Assembly (NCBI GenBank): GCA_963691705.1
Contig: OY829542.1
Coordinates: 20,012,579 to 20,076,578, forward strand
Source: Viola odorata
Lineage: Eukaryota; Streptophyta; Magnoliopsida; Malpighiales; Violaceae
Direction of reading: 5' to 3'
DNA: 64,000 nucleotides
Shown here: positions 11,781 through 23,122 of the stretch, one piece after another
Numbering within the stretch: the first letter of the stretch is position 1
Layout: the number at the start of each line of letters is the position of its first letter
Made by a program: the position numbers and the translations under genes
The notes under the pieces: generated by a model
Database searches by the model: none
What the model saw: only the letters and a program-made list of their open reading frames with translations
Told to the model about the DNA's origin: nothing

Positions 11781-12404
11781 AATTTTTCTTTCGGAGAAGG
11801 CCGCTCAATCGGAGGTGATAGCCGCTTGATACCTCTGGATGTGTAAAGTGAAGAGAAAAGACTTATTCCATAATTATCAGAATAATTATGAATTTTGTTA
11901 TTGATTTTTCGTCAAAAAGAGTTACAACCATAGAATATCTAGATTTATCCAAAAGTTTGGTAGACAAAGTCTAGGAACATTTTTTACATAGGGTGAAAAG
12001 AAATATCTAAGCGACTGGTGCACGATTTTCTTTGAAGGTGTCAACCTTGGAAGTCGGGATCCGTTTGCTCATACCAAAATTATTCCAACGACACAATCTC
12101 CCCTTTCTGACTCTCCACTTCATCCATCCCAATCTTGGTCGTAATGTCGGGAATAAAATCGGATTTCAACATGTCACCCTATTCCAACTGATCGTTGTAG
12201 CTTGAAATCCCGAAAGTATTAAGTGAAAGCATCGTAGGTGTTGCCATTTTGAGTGAACAAGTAAGGCGGGGCCATTTCAGGAAATAAAATTCCAGTATTT
12301 AAAAGATGAAATGTGAGGACAATATAAAGATAAAATCGTAACATATAAATACATGGCATCAAAGAAATCAATGCACGAACATGATGCATATGCTGGGGTG
12401 ACTC

Positions 12405-13556
12405 CATGGTCGACGACCAAGGTGACTAACAACCCTTAAAACTCACCCTAATCAAACCCAAATAAACCCCAAGCATGGCAGAAACTCCAATCCACGAAAA
12501 CAGTAAGTTTATTGAACGAAAACAGTAGCCAATTTTCACATGAAATAACAAGCTAATTAAAATGCATATTAGGCTATTAATTACTCAAGACATCATGCAA
12601 TCAAATTGAAGCAATGGAAATGAAATTGGCAGGAAAACTAAGCATGTGAGGCAAGTTTTAGCAATTTATTCATGCATTAAGGATAAAAACGAAAATTATA
12701 GAAAAACTAGAGAGAGAGCTTACTTGTCCAGGAGAGATAATGGGCCAAGAAGGTTGTGCAAGAAATGGAGATTGAGAGTGAAATTAGGTGCCCCTTTCTT
12801 GTTGCCTTGAGGTCTCAATTTATAGGAAAAATTGGAGTTGGTTTGGAGGTTGTCAACGAGGCGCGATGACGAGGCTAGGTGGTGATGGATTGAGGTCGGC
12901 AATGGCGTGAGTCAGAGATATTTTGATGGTTGCATTAAATGGATGGGAAGGTTTGAAGCTTTGGGGTAGCTATCGGGGCTAGGTGCTGATGGATTGAGGT
13001 CGGCAAGGCTGACTATGGAAAGGTGATGCGATCCCGAATGAGGATTAATGCATTAATTTTGGTACGAACGGGACATTTTTGGTACGAGCGAAATTGCTTG
13101 AAAATGGAAATAAATCGGAACAGAGAGGAACACGACATGTAGGAATATAAGACAAGAAAACTAGTATACAGTGAAGAAATGCAAAACTTGGTCTAACGTG
13201 TTTTTTTTCTCTCGGAAATGTAGAAAGTTCGGACGTAAAATAAATGCCCTTACGACAAAAATTGAACGAAACTCAACGAGATGGCGTGGAAGAGAAAAAT
13301 AGTAGGTAATTATCAATTAAAGAAATAATGCGCCCGATCTATGGTTCGAGGAAACTTACTCGGGATCGATAGAAGTTTGAGCGAAAAGATAGTTGAAAGT
13401 ATGAAAAAATTTAAAAGACATGAAATGACGTGGAATATTAAAACAAATAGCCTAAGATCAAAATTCGGCAGAAATTTGACGTAGACGGGCTATTAAATCC
13501 GATAAGTGTAGAAATACGTAAAGGTGTGATGTAAAGTCAAAAATCGGGTAGCAACA
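12405..13556 (-). repeat. Truncated 5' LTR of the Tat/Ogre-like element
   Basis: Matches 3090-4222 of the full LTR from ATGG at about 12405 to the terminal AGCAACA. The part equivalent to 1768-3090 is absent and the sequence left of 12405 is unrelated, so the LTR is truncated on its internal side. Confidence 0.75.
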
Positions 13557-13561
13557 AAGTG
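13557..13561. repeat. Target site duplication AAGTG (right copy)
   Basis: Matches 1763-1767 exactly. After it the interrupted Athila-like element resumes with TGGAGAGGG, completing the usual AAGTGTGG(A/G) purine-rich motif. Confidence 0.85.
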
Positions 13562-15189
13562 TGGAGAGGGATTTATTTGAGTTTCGTATGTTTGTTGCAT
13601 GTTTATGTTTAATTTCCCGTTTATTGCATGATTGCATGTTCCTCGAATTTTTCATTTTTTTTTCGGGTTTTAATTTTTAGTCCTTGCTAGGAATTTTGCC
13701 ACTGCCTGTTTTAAAACCCTTATTTTTGGCATGCATTTTCGACTTTTGATGCATAAGGAGAAATTTGTCATTCATTGCATCTATGTCTGACCATGCATAT
13801 CTAGACCTGCTAGCCCTTTTGTCCAGTCATGCCCTAGACACCAGTAGTCGCAATTTGAACTCGTGAGCATTTGAGCTTCATGCCTTTTATTCTTTTGTGA
13901 AATGCTTGACTAGGCACTGGCTAGGTTTGCATAATATCCCTGGGTATAGGCACCATTAGACGGGGGAAAGCAACGAAACGAAGAGAAGCTTTGCAATTTT
14001 TATTTTCTTATATTTTATTTTCTTTTTCTTTATTTCATCTATTTCCCTTCTTTCTCCATCTTCTCTTTCTTTCTTTCCTTTTCATGCCCTCGACTCCCAT
14101 TCCCTCTCTGTTTTCTCTTCTAACCGTTTCAACTTTCTCTTTGACCCTTCCTTGGCAGGTGAGTAACACTCTTCATCACAAAAAGGCAAGGGCTAGATTC
14201 TGAAGAAGATAAGTGTGGGGAGGAAAAATATAGATCAAGGGCAAGAAAGGGCAAGTGCAGAAATCAAGAATCGGGGCCACGACAGCAACATCAGATTACC
14301 TCCTCACCGCACCAAAACTCAAGTGTGGGGAAGTGAAGTCATATTTCAAGCCCTCGAAGTCAAGCGCTCAAGAAGTATTTAAAGTTTGCCAGCTCCAGCT
14401 CCAGTTCTGAGAAATTAAATGCCAACGCAAGTTTCGAGCTGAAAAAGAAAAGGGAAGTAAATGCCTGCCTGCTTTATTTATTTATTTAAAAAAACTATTT
14501 CGAAAATATTTTAAAAGCAGAGGAGGCATAACAAAAGGCAACCATTTTGAGCCCTCAAAGCAGACGAAGATCTCCCCCACAGAAGAACGCCAAAGCCATC
14601 GTCTAGCCCTCGCCTTCGACCCTCCTCAGCGGGTGTTACTCACCGTCTCGCCTTCTTTCTAGCCAAGGAATCCTCCAGATTTGTTCTCTTTTCTTTTATT
14701 TTCTTTTCTTGCTTTTTCTTTTTCTTCTTTCCGCTTCTGTTTTCTTTCTTCCCCTTCATACCCCCATTCTCTCTCTTGTTCTCTTTCTTTTTCTTTTTGT
14801 TTTTGCAAAGTTGTCTCTGATCGCTAGATTGCCCTCGCATGTGTACTACAGTACTCGGATTGACGTGCAAACTCCGCCTCGTGTTGTGTTATTTGCATTC
14901 TTGAGTGATTAGCCTAAACACTTATTTTGTTGTGAGCGTGAGTGCAAACACATATCTAGGTGAGGATTGCTGGAAAATAGGCTTGGTCTGGAAAAGTCTG
15001 GTTGATAGGGTCGTTATCCTATTAGTCTGATGCAGGTGCTTTTCTAAGGCTGGATATGTTCTGGTTGGGTATAGTTTGTCGAATGACCTGTCTATTCTAT
15101 GTGTTAAGGGGTTAAAGATGTATGTCGCTGCATGAGGTGGTTTTTCAATTTTGTTAATGCTCGAGGGCGAGCATTGGGCAGTGTGGGGA
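13562..15189 (+). other. 3' untranslated region of the Athila-like element
   Basis: Non-coding, with pyrimidine-rich tracts at about 13990-14150 and 14690-14810. It ends with GCTCGAGGGCGAGCATTGGG and CAGTGTGGGGA, a purine-rich motif that directly precedes the LTR, as expected for plus-strand priming. No gene seen. Confidence 0.55.
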
Positions 15190-16788
15190 TGTTTGATAGC
15201 ATGTTTCTTGGGCGTAATTTTATCTTCTTTTCCAGCCTTTTCGGGGGCTTGATTATGCTATTTGACCTTTATTTACATCTTTATTACAGATCAGCACCAA
15301 AAGGAGAAAAAGAGCGAAAAGAAGCATTTTTGGAGGAATTCTTGGGATTTCGAGCTTCAAGGCCCAGAGGATCAGAGTGTCATCGAGCCCTCGACGCTAA
15401 CCAGACCAGTGAGAAGTCTTTCGGCCGAGATACCTTTGCATTATTTCTCAATCGAAAGCCAAAGAGAAGAATCTTCGAATATCCGCACGGGATTCCATGT
15501 GTTTCCAGAAGGTGTTAGGCGTGCCAGAGACCCCAGAATATTCTCCTGAAGAACGTGTGTTGTCACGCTCCCATTGGCTCTCTCTCTCTCCCGTTAGTTA
15601 TTTTTTCCCCTAGCTAGTTTTAAGCTATATAAGCTAGGCTTTAGGATTTTTGTAAGGACGGCTGGTCCTAGGACATATTCTCACTTTACCAAAATTTTAG
15701 GGATTTTCTCTTCTCTCTTTTTGTGCAACGCCGCCAGCTTGTAAAAGGAGAAAGCATTGAATTCCTCACCGGTTTATTCTAATACACTTTCCTTTTATTT
15801 CTTTGAATCTTGTTTATGTTATTTTCATCTTCTACTTACTGTTTATATTTTATTATGAGTAGCTAAGTTCCATCTTCTTAGTAAAGGGTTGTAAGGTTCG
15901 GTTAAGAGGCCTAAAGCATGCTTAATATATTCTCATGTCATATTCGATTGTTTATCGTTTTAGTTCCATGCTCATTTAGAAATGTTGAGGGCTTGATCAA
16001 CTATTAATATTTCTGTGTGAGCACTGTCATTCTCTTGGTTATAACTGACGTGAAGCCTTGGGTTAAAGTAGACACCTAGTGGGGACATCGCGAGAGGTCT
16101 TTCGTCTAGGGGTGAATGGTCATTTAGGGTATGTGATGCGAGCTTGACACACTGAGATGTCACGCCCTATATCTGTCTTACCTCCACTTCATGGGCGTTT
16201 TGAGTAGTGCCTCCCCGCTTTCGTGCCTGGGGGGATGGCGAAACGTCAAGGCTACCTCATATGTGGAAACGGGGGGTAGCTTCTACCGACGAAGGTAAGT
16301 AGGGGGTGTTGAGTGGAAAGTAGGCCCCTATAGCTGATCTATGCATGAGTTTGGACTATTCTTGTGTCGATGATTAACTGACCTGAAATGCAACCCAAGA
16401 ACACCTTTTGCTAAGATCTCTTCCCATCAGAATTAACATCTCTTTTACTGCTTTTCTTGTTTTCTTGCCCTCGAACTTCTTTTGATTCTCTTGCCCTCGA
16501 TTGTTCTTTACTTTCGTGCCCTTGAATTGATTGTTACTTTTATGTTGTGATTTGCGGTTTTAATTGTTTGTCTTGTTAGCCCCCTCTTCTGCGTTGATTG
16601 ATTTGTTAATCAACATAACCTCACCCCCCCTAGTGTTACGTTTGTATTTGGTTATAGTTCTTCCCTGTCATACATTGAACTGAAATATTATTCCTTCAAT
16701 CTCTGTGGTTCGACCCTGTCTTGCCCTTTACACATTTATTTGTGCATCTAGGCATCAGGAAAATATTAGTATATTTGAGTGACGATCA
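15190..16788 (+). repeat. 3' LTR of the Athila-like element
   Basis: Starts TGTTTGATAGC right after the GTGTGGGGA tract and ends GACGATCA, where sequence of a different, minus-strand element (gag fragment) begins. 1599 bp. Near its 3' end it carries CTGTGGTTCGACCCTG, a motif common near LTR 3' ends in this group. The exact right end rests on the switch to gag-coding sequence. Confidence 0.6.
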
Positions 16789-17145
16789 GTGGTTGTGGAA
16801 TTTGGTGAGATTGGCAATGATGTTAGTTTTAATGGACAAATCATTAGGTATGAGGGCTAGCTGAATGCAGGATTAGGTCTCCCGCTCGGCTTCTTTGTTC
16901 AACTCCCTCATAGTCCGCTCTTGTTGATTTTTTGCCATGATTGGGATCTGATTTTTCTCTTGGCCTACGGCTTGGCCAAGATCGTTATCTAAGTTAAACT
17001 CTGTTTGTGAATCAGGAACTTCTAATTCACTCTCCTCTTGGAACTTCCTCTTAGTTTTCTTCCTGATTTATGTCTCGGTCCTCGTGAGTTTTGGATTGTA
17101 TGGAAGTAATTCCTCTTTTGAGGACCTGGTCATCAACTACACAAA
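16789..17145 (-). pseudogene. N-terminal gag fragment of an Athila-like element
   Basis: Minus-strand reading gives a gag-like start with 'NQQERTMRELNKEAERE' followed by 'LALIPNDLSIKTNIIANL'. At least two in-frame stops interrupt it (after the first 20 or so codons and after the RELNKEAERE stretch). It ends abruptly at 16789, where the plus-strand Athila-like LTR begins. The fragment is the target into which that element inserted. Confidence 0.6.
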
Positions 17146-17185
17146 CAAAAATAAAAGCAAAAACTACAAAACACCGTTAGAGGTC

Positions 17186-17203
17186 TCCGGCAACGACGCC
17201 AAA
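17186..17203 (-). other. Primer-binding site
   Basis: The complement contains TGGCGTCGTTGCCGG, the primer-binding-site form seen in Athila-type elements (TGGCGCCGTTGCC and variants). It lies 7-10 bases inside the LTR boundary at 17207 and fixes the orientation of this element as minus. Confidence 0.75.
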
Positions 17204-17206
17204 ATT

Positions 17207-18560
17207 TGATCTCCCGCCGAAGGCGTGAAAAATAGTTGTAATAATGAATATAAAAATGGGGTAAAATACAACTTATCACTATCCACAATGGACTTGCAGA
17301 TGGTAGTAAGAGGATCGTCCACAGAGACCTAGGGAAATGTAGTTCTTGATTGACTTCCTCATCACTGGAATTGGTTGGTTGATTTTGAAACTAAGACAAA
17401 AGATAACAATTAAGCAGTTAAAATAATCTTGCTCAAGTGCTTGGCTAAGATAAAATATTCTTGTGAGAAAATTCAAGTAGTGGAGAACTCCTGGTAAGGG
17501 CAATCTGAGAGCTCTGGTTCTTATTCTTCGATCACTGATTCAAGGGTATTTATCTCTATATCCATAGTACTGCTATAGAGTGCAAGGACTCCTGTACATT
17601 CCTGCTTCCCTCCTCTTCTAATTACTTGGCGGGTGCTCCCATTTCTGGTAATCCTAACCAAAGAACACCTTGCTGGTTAAATGATTTATTCTTTTGGCTA
17701 CTGTCTTGAATGGTTGTTTGCTTCCTCAATGGTTCAGGAGAAGACAACACCTAGCACAAGCTATCTCTCAATCGAGGCCCTAGGTTGTCAATCTAGTTTG
17801 GACTATATCATTTATTTCCTACTAGCCTTCGCGAAACTAGCAGTCTACTTAGCCTATCCGATTTCGCTCGTCTCCTTCTAGGCTGACTGCAACTCTTCTC
17901 TACTAAAATCTAAGAGTGATCAAGTCTTAATTCTAGCAAGTAAGCGATTTGTTAAATCAAGAAATACCAACAATCGGTGTTTAGCTAGATATAGTCATGG
18001 AGAAAAATAGAATTTTATTTAGCATGAACGGGAAATAAATTCGTAAATTCCAAACTGAAAAATTACAGAGCAAGTTTGATGATGGTCTACGTGAAAAAGG
18101 AAGTGTCGAGAGAGAGTCCCCCTCTAATAAGGATTCTCATAACTTTTAACCTCGGCTGTCAACTAATCCTATTTGAACTCTAACTCTTCAAAATTTAAAA
18201 TTAAAAACTAACTATTATAAATTCAAATAATTGTTCAAATCCGGGAAATAAAATATTGTTATGTTGTTCAAACGAGGGAGATCCATTCCGGATTCTTGCC
18301 GATAATATGCAATGTTGTAAATCCCTCGAATCTGGTTCCAATCGCAATTACCAGTCCAAATCTCCAAACTTAGTCCCGTCTCTATCTTGGCTGTCTTGAC
18401 CAAGCCTACAGCCAAGACGGTCTGATTGTCTGTTTTATGCTCCAGAAATAGTTTTTCTTCATTTTCTCTGCCTCCAAGCAGTTTCTGCAAAAGTAGGGAG
18501 AATTGATGGAAATCAGTAGATTCACTGTCCAATTTGCAAGGATTTAGACAGTAAAAATAT
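17207..18560 (-). repeat. 5' LTR of a minus-strand Athila-like element (right end approximate)
   Basis: Starts with TGATCTCCCGCC beside the primer-binding site. Its sequence is clearly related to 41653-42990 (shared ATACAACTTATCACT, CACAGAGA, CTTCCTCATCACTGGA, and the ordered blocks after them). I could not place the far end; similarity fades near 18450-18560. Confidence 0.55.
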
Positions 18561-18714
18561 GAGAATTAAATGGTCAATCAATATCACTATAAAAAATGGG
18601 CAAATAGATAGAGTTAATACTAAATAAAACACTCAATCAATCACATATATGTATTTTTGTAGGAGAGCTACATAATACATTAACTGACAAATCAATACAT
18701 TCTAGTTAGGGGGT

Positions 18715-18900
18715 GGCAAATGGGTGGGTATGGGTAATGACTAAATGGGTATGGGTATTATACCCATTTATTACCCATATAATTTTTTAAATGGGTACCC
18801 ATACCCATTTACACCCATTTAAATCACACTCACCCATTTATACCCATTTACACCCATTTAAATCATACTCACTCAATAAATATATTTTTTATTAATTAAG
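18715..18900. repeat. hAT-end-like sequence with ATGGGTAT/ATACCCAT runs
   Basis: Begins GGGGGTGGCAAATGGGTGGG, which resembles the ends of plant hAT-type non-autonomous elements. It is filled with inverted runs of ATGGGTA and TACCCAT. I do not see the second end or a target duplication. Confidence 0.4.
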
Positions 18901-18986
18901 ATTAAAAATATTGTGTTTGACCTAAAAAATGTAGATTTTGACAAAATTTGACTATGTGACTCGATTTTGACTGTGTATGATGGTTT

Positions 18987-19240
18987 TATTGTTTAAGCTC
19001 GGTTTGACTATTTAGGCTCGGGTTTTATAGTTTAGGCTCGGGTTTGGCAATTTAGGCTTGGATTTGACCATTTAGGCTCAGGTTTGACCATTTAGGCTCG
19101 AGTTTGACCGTTTAGGCTTGGGTTTGACCATTTAGGCTCGGGTTTAACCGTTTAAGCTCGGGTTTAACCGTTTAAGCTCGGGTTTGACCGTTTAGGCTCG
19201 GGTTTGACCATTTCAGTTCGGGTTTTATCGTTTAGGCTCA
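18987..19240. repeat. 20-bp minisatellite
   Basis: About 13 copies of TTTAGGCTCGGGTTTGACCG, exactly 20 bases apart (for example 19031, 19051, 19071, 19091), with scattered substitutions. Confidence 0.92.
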
Positions 19241-20660
19241 GGGGGAATCTTGGATCAGAGGAATAAGTTATTAATATCTTGGGGGAATCTTGGATTATTT
19301 ATTACAATTTTAATAATTATCTTCCTGCATCAAAATTAAATTTTACTAATTAATATAAACATTGCACCAGTACTGCAACTTTTTTTTCTTTTAATCATTT
19401 CCTGTATGTATGTATACTTCTAGCCAAGTATTATCAGATTTAAACGAAATAACTCTTGAATGCTCTATTTTCTAAACTTGAATTTGATATTAAATTTCTG
19501 AACAAGTTACTATCTCGACATTTTGCACGAGCGGTAATTTTTATGCCCCCATAAAAAATGAGTAGTCTGACCATTTCTCAATTTTATTTTTCAATTAATA
19601 AAATAATAAAATTTAATCAATTCAATTAAATTAATCGCTTCGTTAGATTTCATTTTATCACATCCATACAAAATACATTGACTCTAATTAATTTATTGCA
19701 GGGGAGAGAGAAAAATATATATTTAAGAAGGACCGAAATTAGGGGCGTGGTTAGATTAATTTTTTAGGAGCACTTGGTATTACATAAAAAAAATGTTATA
19801 TATTTATTTCATGTTATTCTTTAACATAAAAAATGACATGAAGAATATATAAGTATCATTTTAAAAAATTATAAAAAGTTAATAAAATATGTTCAGAAAG
19901 TTTTGAATTATTTGTCATCAATTATAGAAAGTCAATTTGAATTTTAATTCTTTCCTAGGGTCCAATTATATTTAGGGGTAAAATATAGAATTTTCTCATA
20001 AATAAAAGTAGAATTAATTAAAAATAAATAAATATTTAAGGATTATATTAAGACCTTTTAGAAAAATTGGGTGGGCTAAATATAGATTTTTTTACAAATA
20101 CAATAGGATGTTTTTAAAAACATAAAACTTCAAGGACCATATAGGATCTTTTCAAAAGTATTAGGAGTCGGGGCCACCCCTAGACAGTTAATCCCCACCC
20201 CTTAGTTTCCGCCTGGTTTTATGGATTTAAAATTTGGAATCCATTCATTAAAAAAAAAAGTTAGGTGTTTCGAAACATTAGGGGAGTTTTTTGGGTTAAA
20301 AGTTAAGGAAAGAGTGACCTTTTTCCTTTCTAAATACTAATTTTAGTCCTTATATTTATATAAAATTCTAAAATTAGTCTCTACATTTATTTATGGTCGA
20401 AATCAATCTTTACATTTGTGTAATTGGTCAAAATTGGTCAAATTTACTTAATTAAATAGATTTTTAATATCTAAAAATTAAAGATAATGTTTTTATTAAG
20501 ACATGGAGAGGGGAGAGAAAAAAGGCAACAATTAAGATATTAGATAATAAATACATTTTTTGAAATTAGAAATCCATTTAATTAAGTGAATTAGACTAAT
20601 TTTGATGAATTATGTAAATACGAGGACTGATGTCAACTAAAACTAAACATGAGGACTAAC
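19241..20660. other. AT-rich intergenic DNA with a dispersed repeat
   Basis: No gene seen. A stretch starting GGGGCGTGG at about 19743 and running to about 20010 has relatives at 33345-33396 (GGGGCGAGC start) and 47516-47650 (shared AAAAGTTAATAAAATATGTT and AGAAAGTTTT). Confidence 0.5.
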
Positions 20661-21707
20661 TACATAGGGTTGTACACGGGCCAGTTCGGTCCGGTTTTTG
20701 AGCTGAAATCGGACCGAATCGAAATTTAACGGTTCTACTTAGGGTAAAACCGAAAGGTCCGGTTTTATTTTTTCGGTTCAGTTCCGGACGGTTCTGGTTC
20801 CGATCCGTTTGGTTTTTTTTTTTAATCTGGGCAAAGTTGCAGGCAATGGGTTTTGAACCCGTTTGCGTTAGCAAATGGAGGCAAATAATTTGTCAGTTGC
20901 CTCTACGCTACAAATGTTGTGATCAAAGTGTGAAAATTTTATCTATATATTAATATACAACATCCATTGACAAAACGACACCGTTTAGTTGTTAAACACA
21001 CACTTTTGAATTTTTAAAAAAATTAATATTTTGATTTACTAATTTATAAATAATAGCCTAATATTATAAAGATATTTTAGTATGATAAATCTTTAAATTT
21101 TATGATACAAAACATATAAAAATTTAAAGTGACTAAATATATATAAATAATAAGTGTTAATCTATTGAAATGTAATGAATATGTTTAACAAATATCTAGT
21201 CAAGAAATATCGTGCTTCATATCGAGCCTAACATATACACATGAAGAATTTCAAGTATAATCATGCTTTATATGAAAATAAGATTAGATCACTTACATTT
21301 AGTACTTCAAAAATATCCTTGAACAATACAATAGTTAATTAGTTATACTCATGTACTGCGTAACACATTAATACAATTTAAATTTAAATCTTAAACCTCT
21401 AAACAATTAACTCGAGTAAATAATGATATTGAAATATAGATACCATAAATCTAAATCATAAATGTCCATTAACCATTATGCAAATTCATTATTTTAGTTG
21501 TTATCTAATTAGTAATTACATTTTTTATGACAATTGACATCATTCTTTCTTACAACAATATAATTCTCTTTTTATTAAGTAAAATACTGAACAATAAACA
21601 TATATCCACGATATACCTTAATAATTATGTATTAGAGTAAGGATTAATGGTAATATTACTAGTATATGCCGTATCATTAATAATTAATGATCTTAGTTTA
21701 TAGTATA

Positions 21708-22310
21708 CAGTAGAAACTCGATAAATTAATACTCGATTATTTAATAAACTCTCTAAGATAATATTTTTGGCCGGTCCCGACTCGGGGATAGGATGCTAAA
21801 TTAATAATTCGCTAAAATTATAAGATAATACATTTTTGATAATTTCTTTAGACCCTATATAAAATATAAATTAATAATTCCTTATATATAGCATATTACA
21901 TGAATGATTTATGAAGGTTTCTTGAAAAATGACTCAATTGTCTTTTGTTTTTTGTTGAAATCAATTTCCCCTTGAATGTCGTCTCTAATTTTCCTTAGCA
22001 TGGTAAGAACTTCTGGTGTTGTTTTCTCATAGCTCAACAAGAAATTGTTCAATGTGATTGCCGCTTTAATAGCTTCGTTTCGCGAAGGGGGCTCCATTGT
22101 AGAACTTTCATCATCTTCTTCATCGATATCATCTTTATTAATTCCAATAACGCTTTCATAATAATTAATAAAATAAGTATTTTACTATAAATTAATAAAA
22201 TATTAATTAATATATAAATTATTAATTATTAATTTATCGATTAATTAATAACTCTTTTAATTAATAAATTTTGGTCGTCCCAAGTGTATTATTTTATAGA
22301 GTTTCTACTG
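21708..22310 (-). mobile_element. Pogo-like (Lemi1/Emigrant-type) non-autonomous element
   Basis: 603 bp flanked by TA. Terminal inverted repeats start CAGTAGAAACTC on both sides (21708 on the plus strand, 22310 on the complement) and match at about 20 of 24 bases. A 62-codon minus-strand frame (21909-22097) ends KKQKTIESFFKK, like the tail of plant pogo-like transposases, so this is a deletion derivative that kept the transposase end. Family name is from the recognised TIR and is inference. Confidence 0.8.
21909..22097 (-). pseudogene. Pogo-like transposase C-terminal remnant
   Basis: A 62-residue remnant within the 603-bp element. Visible pattern: short helices, then a basic tail with TIESFFKK. 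DDE catalytic and DNA-binding regions are absent. It cannot be an active transposase. Confidence 0.6.
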
Positions 22311-23122
22311 TATATAGTTAACTGATGACATGACTATTACAATTTACAATAATATAGTTTTTTCCTCATAATAATTCTTATACAACTTTCTTAATAAAAC
22401 TTTATATTTAAAATAATAAATAAAAAAATGAGAACTTTTAGTTAAGTTTAAAATAAAAATGATAAAAAAATTCTATTTTTTTGGTTCTTACTAGTTAGTA
22501 CGGAAAAATATTTTTTCCTCATAATAATTTTTATATAACTTTCTTAATAAAATTTTCTATTTAAAATAACAAATAAAAGAAAAAAATGACGACTTTTAAT
22601 TAAGTTTAAAATTAAAAGGAAAAGGGAAAAAGGGAAAAAATGAGAAATTTTAATTAAGTTTAGAGAAAAAAAAGATGAGGAGTTAAATTTAGAAGAAAAA
22701 AAGAAAATGGGAGCCAAAGAGATTTGAACCTCTCCCTTTTAAGATGATAGGTAAGGAGTTAAACATTAAACTAAATTTAAACTTTTATATATATATATAT
22801 AAACCGGTTCTCCCGATTTTACGGTTCGAATTTTAGAATTAAAGAACCGGACCAAATTGAAAATTTTAGTTCGGTCCAATTCGGTCCTACAGTTTAAAAA
22901 AAAATCAATGATTCGAATCAATTCGGTTCGATTCTAATTCTGTTCCCGGTTTGGATCAGTTTTTGTACACTCCTATAAATTTATAATTACATAATTGTAT
23001 ATAAATATAGGGGCTAAAATAACGCTTAGCCTAAAAACTAATTGGAGTAAGATAACTACTGCAAATTTGCAGTAACTTGTCCTCCCCCTCCGTCCTCCCT
23101 CCGTCCTCCAATTACCCCATCC

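Larger units (their letters stand above)
1768..13556 (-). mobile_element. Tat/Ogre-like LTR retrotransposon, internally deleted
   Basis: Bounded by TGTCGCACC at the left and GTAGCAACA at the right, with an AAGTG target duplication on both sides. The complement of 4223-4239 (AGTAAAGAGGGGGCAAC) is a purine-rich tract abutting the left LTR, so the element reads on the minus strand and the left LTR is its 3' LTR. The internal part (4223 to about 12404) has no recognisable gag or pol. It consists of tandem arrays and palindromes, like the repeat-rich 3' untranslated region described for Tat/Ogre elements. The right (5') LTR is truncated, so one deletion probably removed its end, the primer-binding site and gag-pol. 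Lineage assignment is inference. Confidence 0.72.
1..16788 (+). mobile_element. Athila-like LTR retrotransposon (3' part), interrupted
   Basis: The element's right part is visible: the ORF ending at 1718, an untranslated 3' region (1719-1767 continuing at 13562-15189), and a 3' LTR ending at 16788. It was split by the element at 1768-13556, whose AAGTG target duplication lies at 1763-1767 and 13557-13561. Its right end sits inside a minus-strand gag fragment of another element. The 5' part lies beyond position 1 or was lost; the minus-strand pol fragment at 1-342 shows that the left side is rearranged. Confidence 0.65.
20664..22978. mobile_element. Degenerate hAT-like element (GGTTCGGTCCGG termini)
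   Basis: Left end TAGGGTTGTACACGGGCC; complement of the right end TAGGAGTGTACAAAAACTG. Both flanks are rich in CGGTTCGGTCCGG-like sequence, giving imperfect subterminal inverted repeats (about 20664-20820 and 22800-22978). The flanking octamers (TAACTACA and TAAATTTA) match at only 5 of 8, so a target duplication is not proven. No transposase frame remains. A pogo-like element lies within it. Confidence 0.45.

Noticed and set aside
20843..20880. tRNA-like string GGGTTTTGAACCCG
   Set aside because: Short inverted repeat in a degenerate transposon; no cloverleaf.
22710..22740. tRNA-like T arm (complement AGAGGTTCAAATCTCT)
   Set aside because: No matching acceptor stem, D arm or anticodon arm of proper spacing; similar TTGAACCC strings at 20846 and 58600 sit in repeats.
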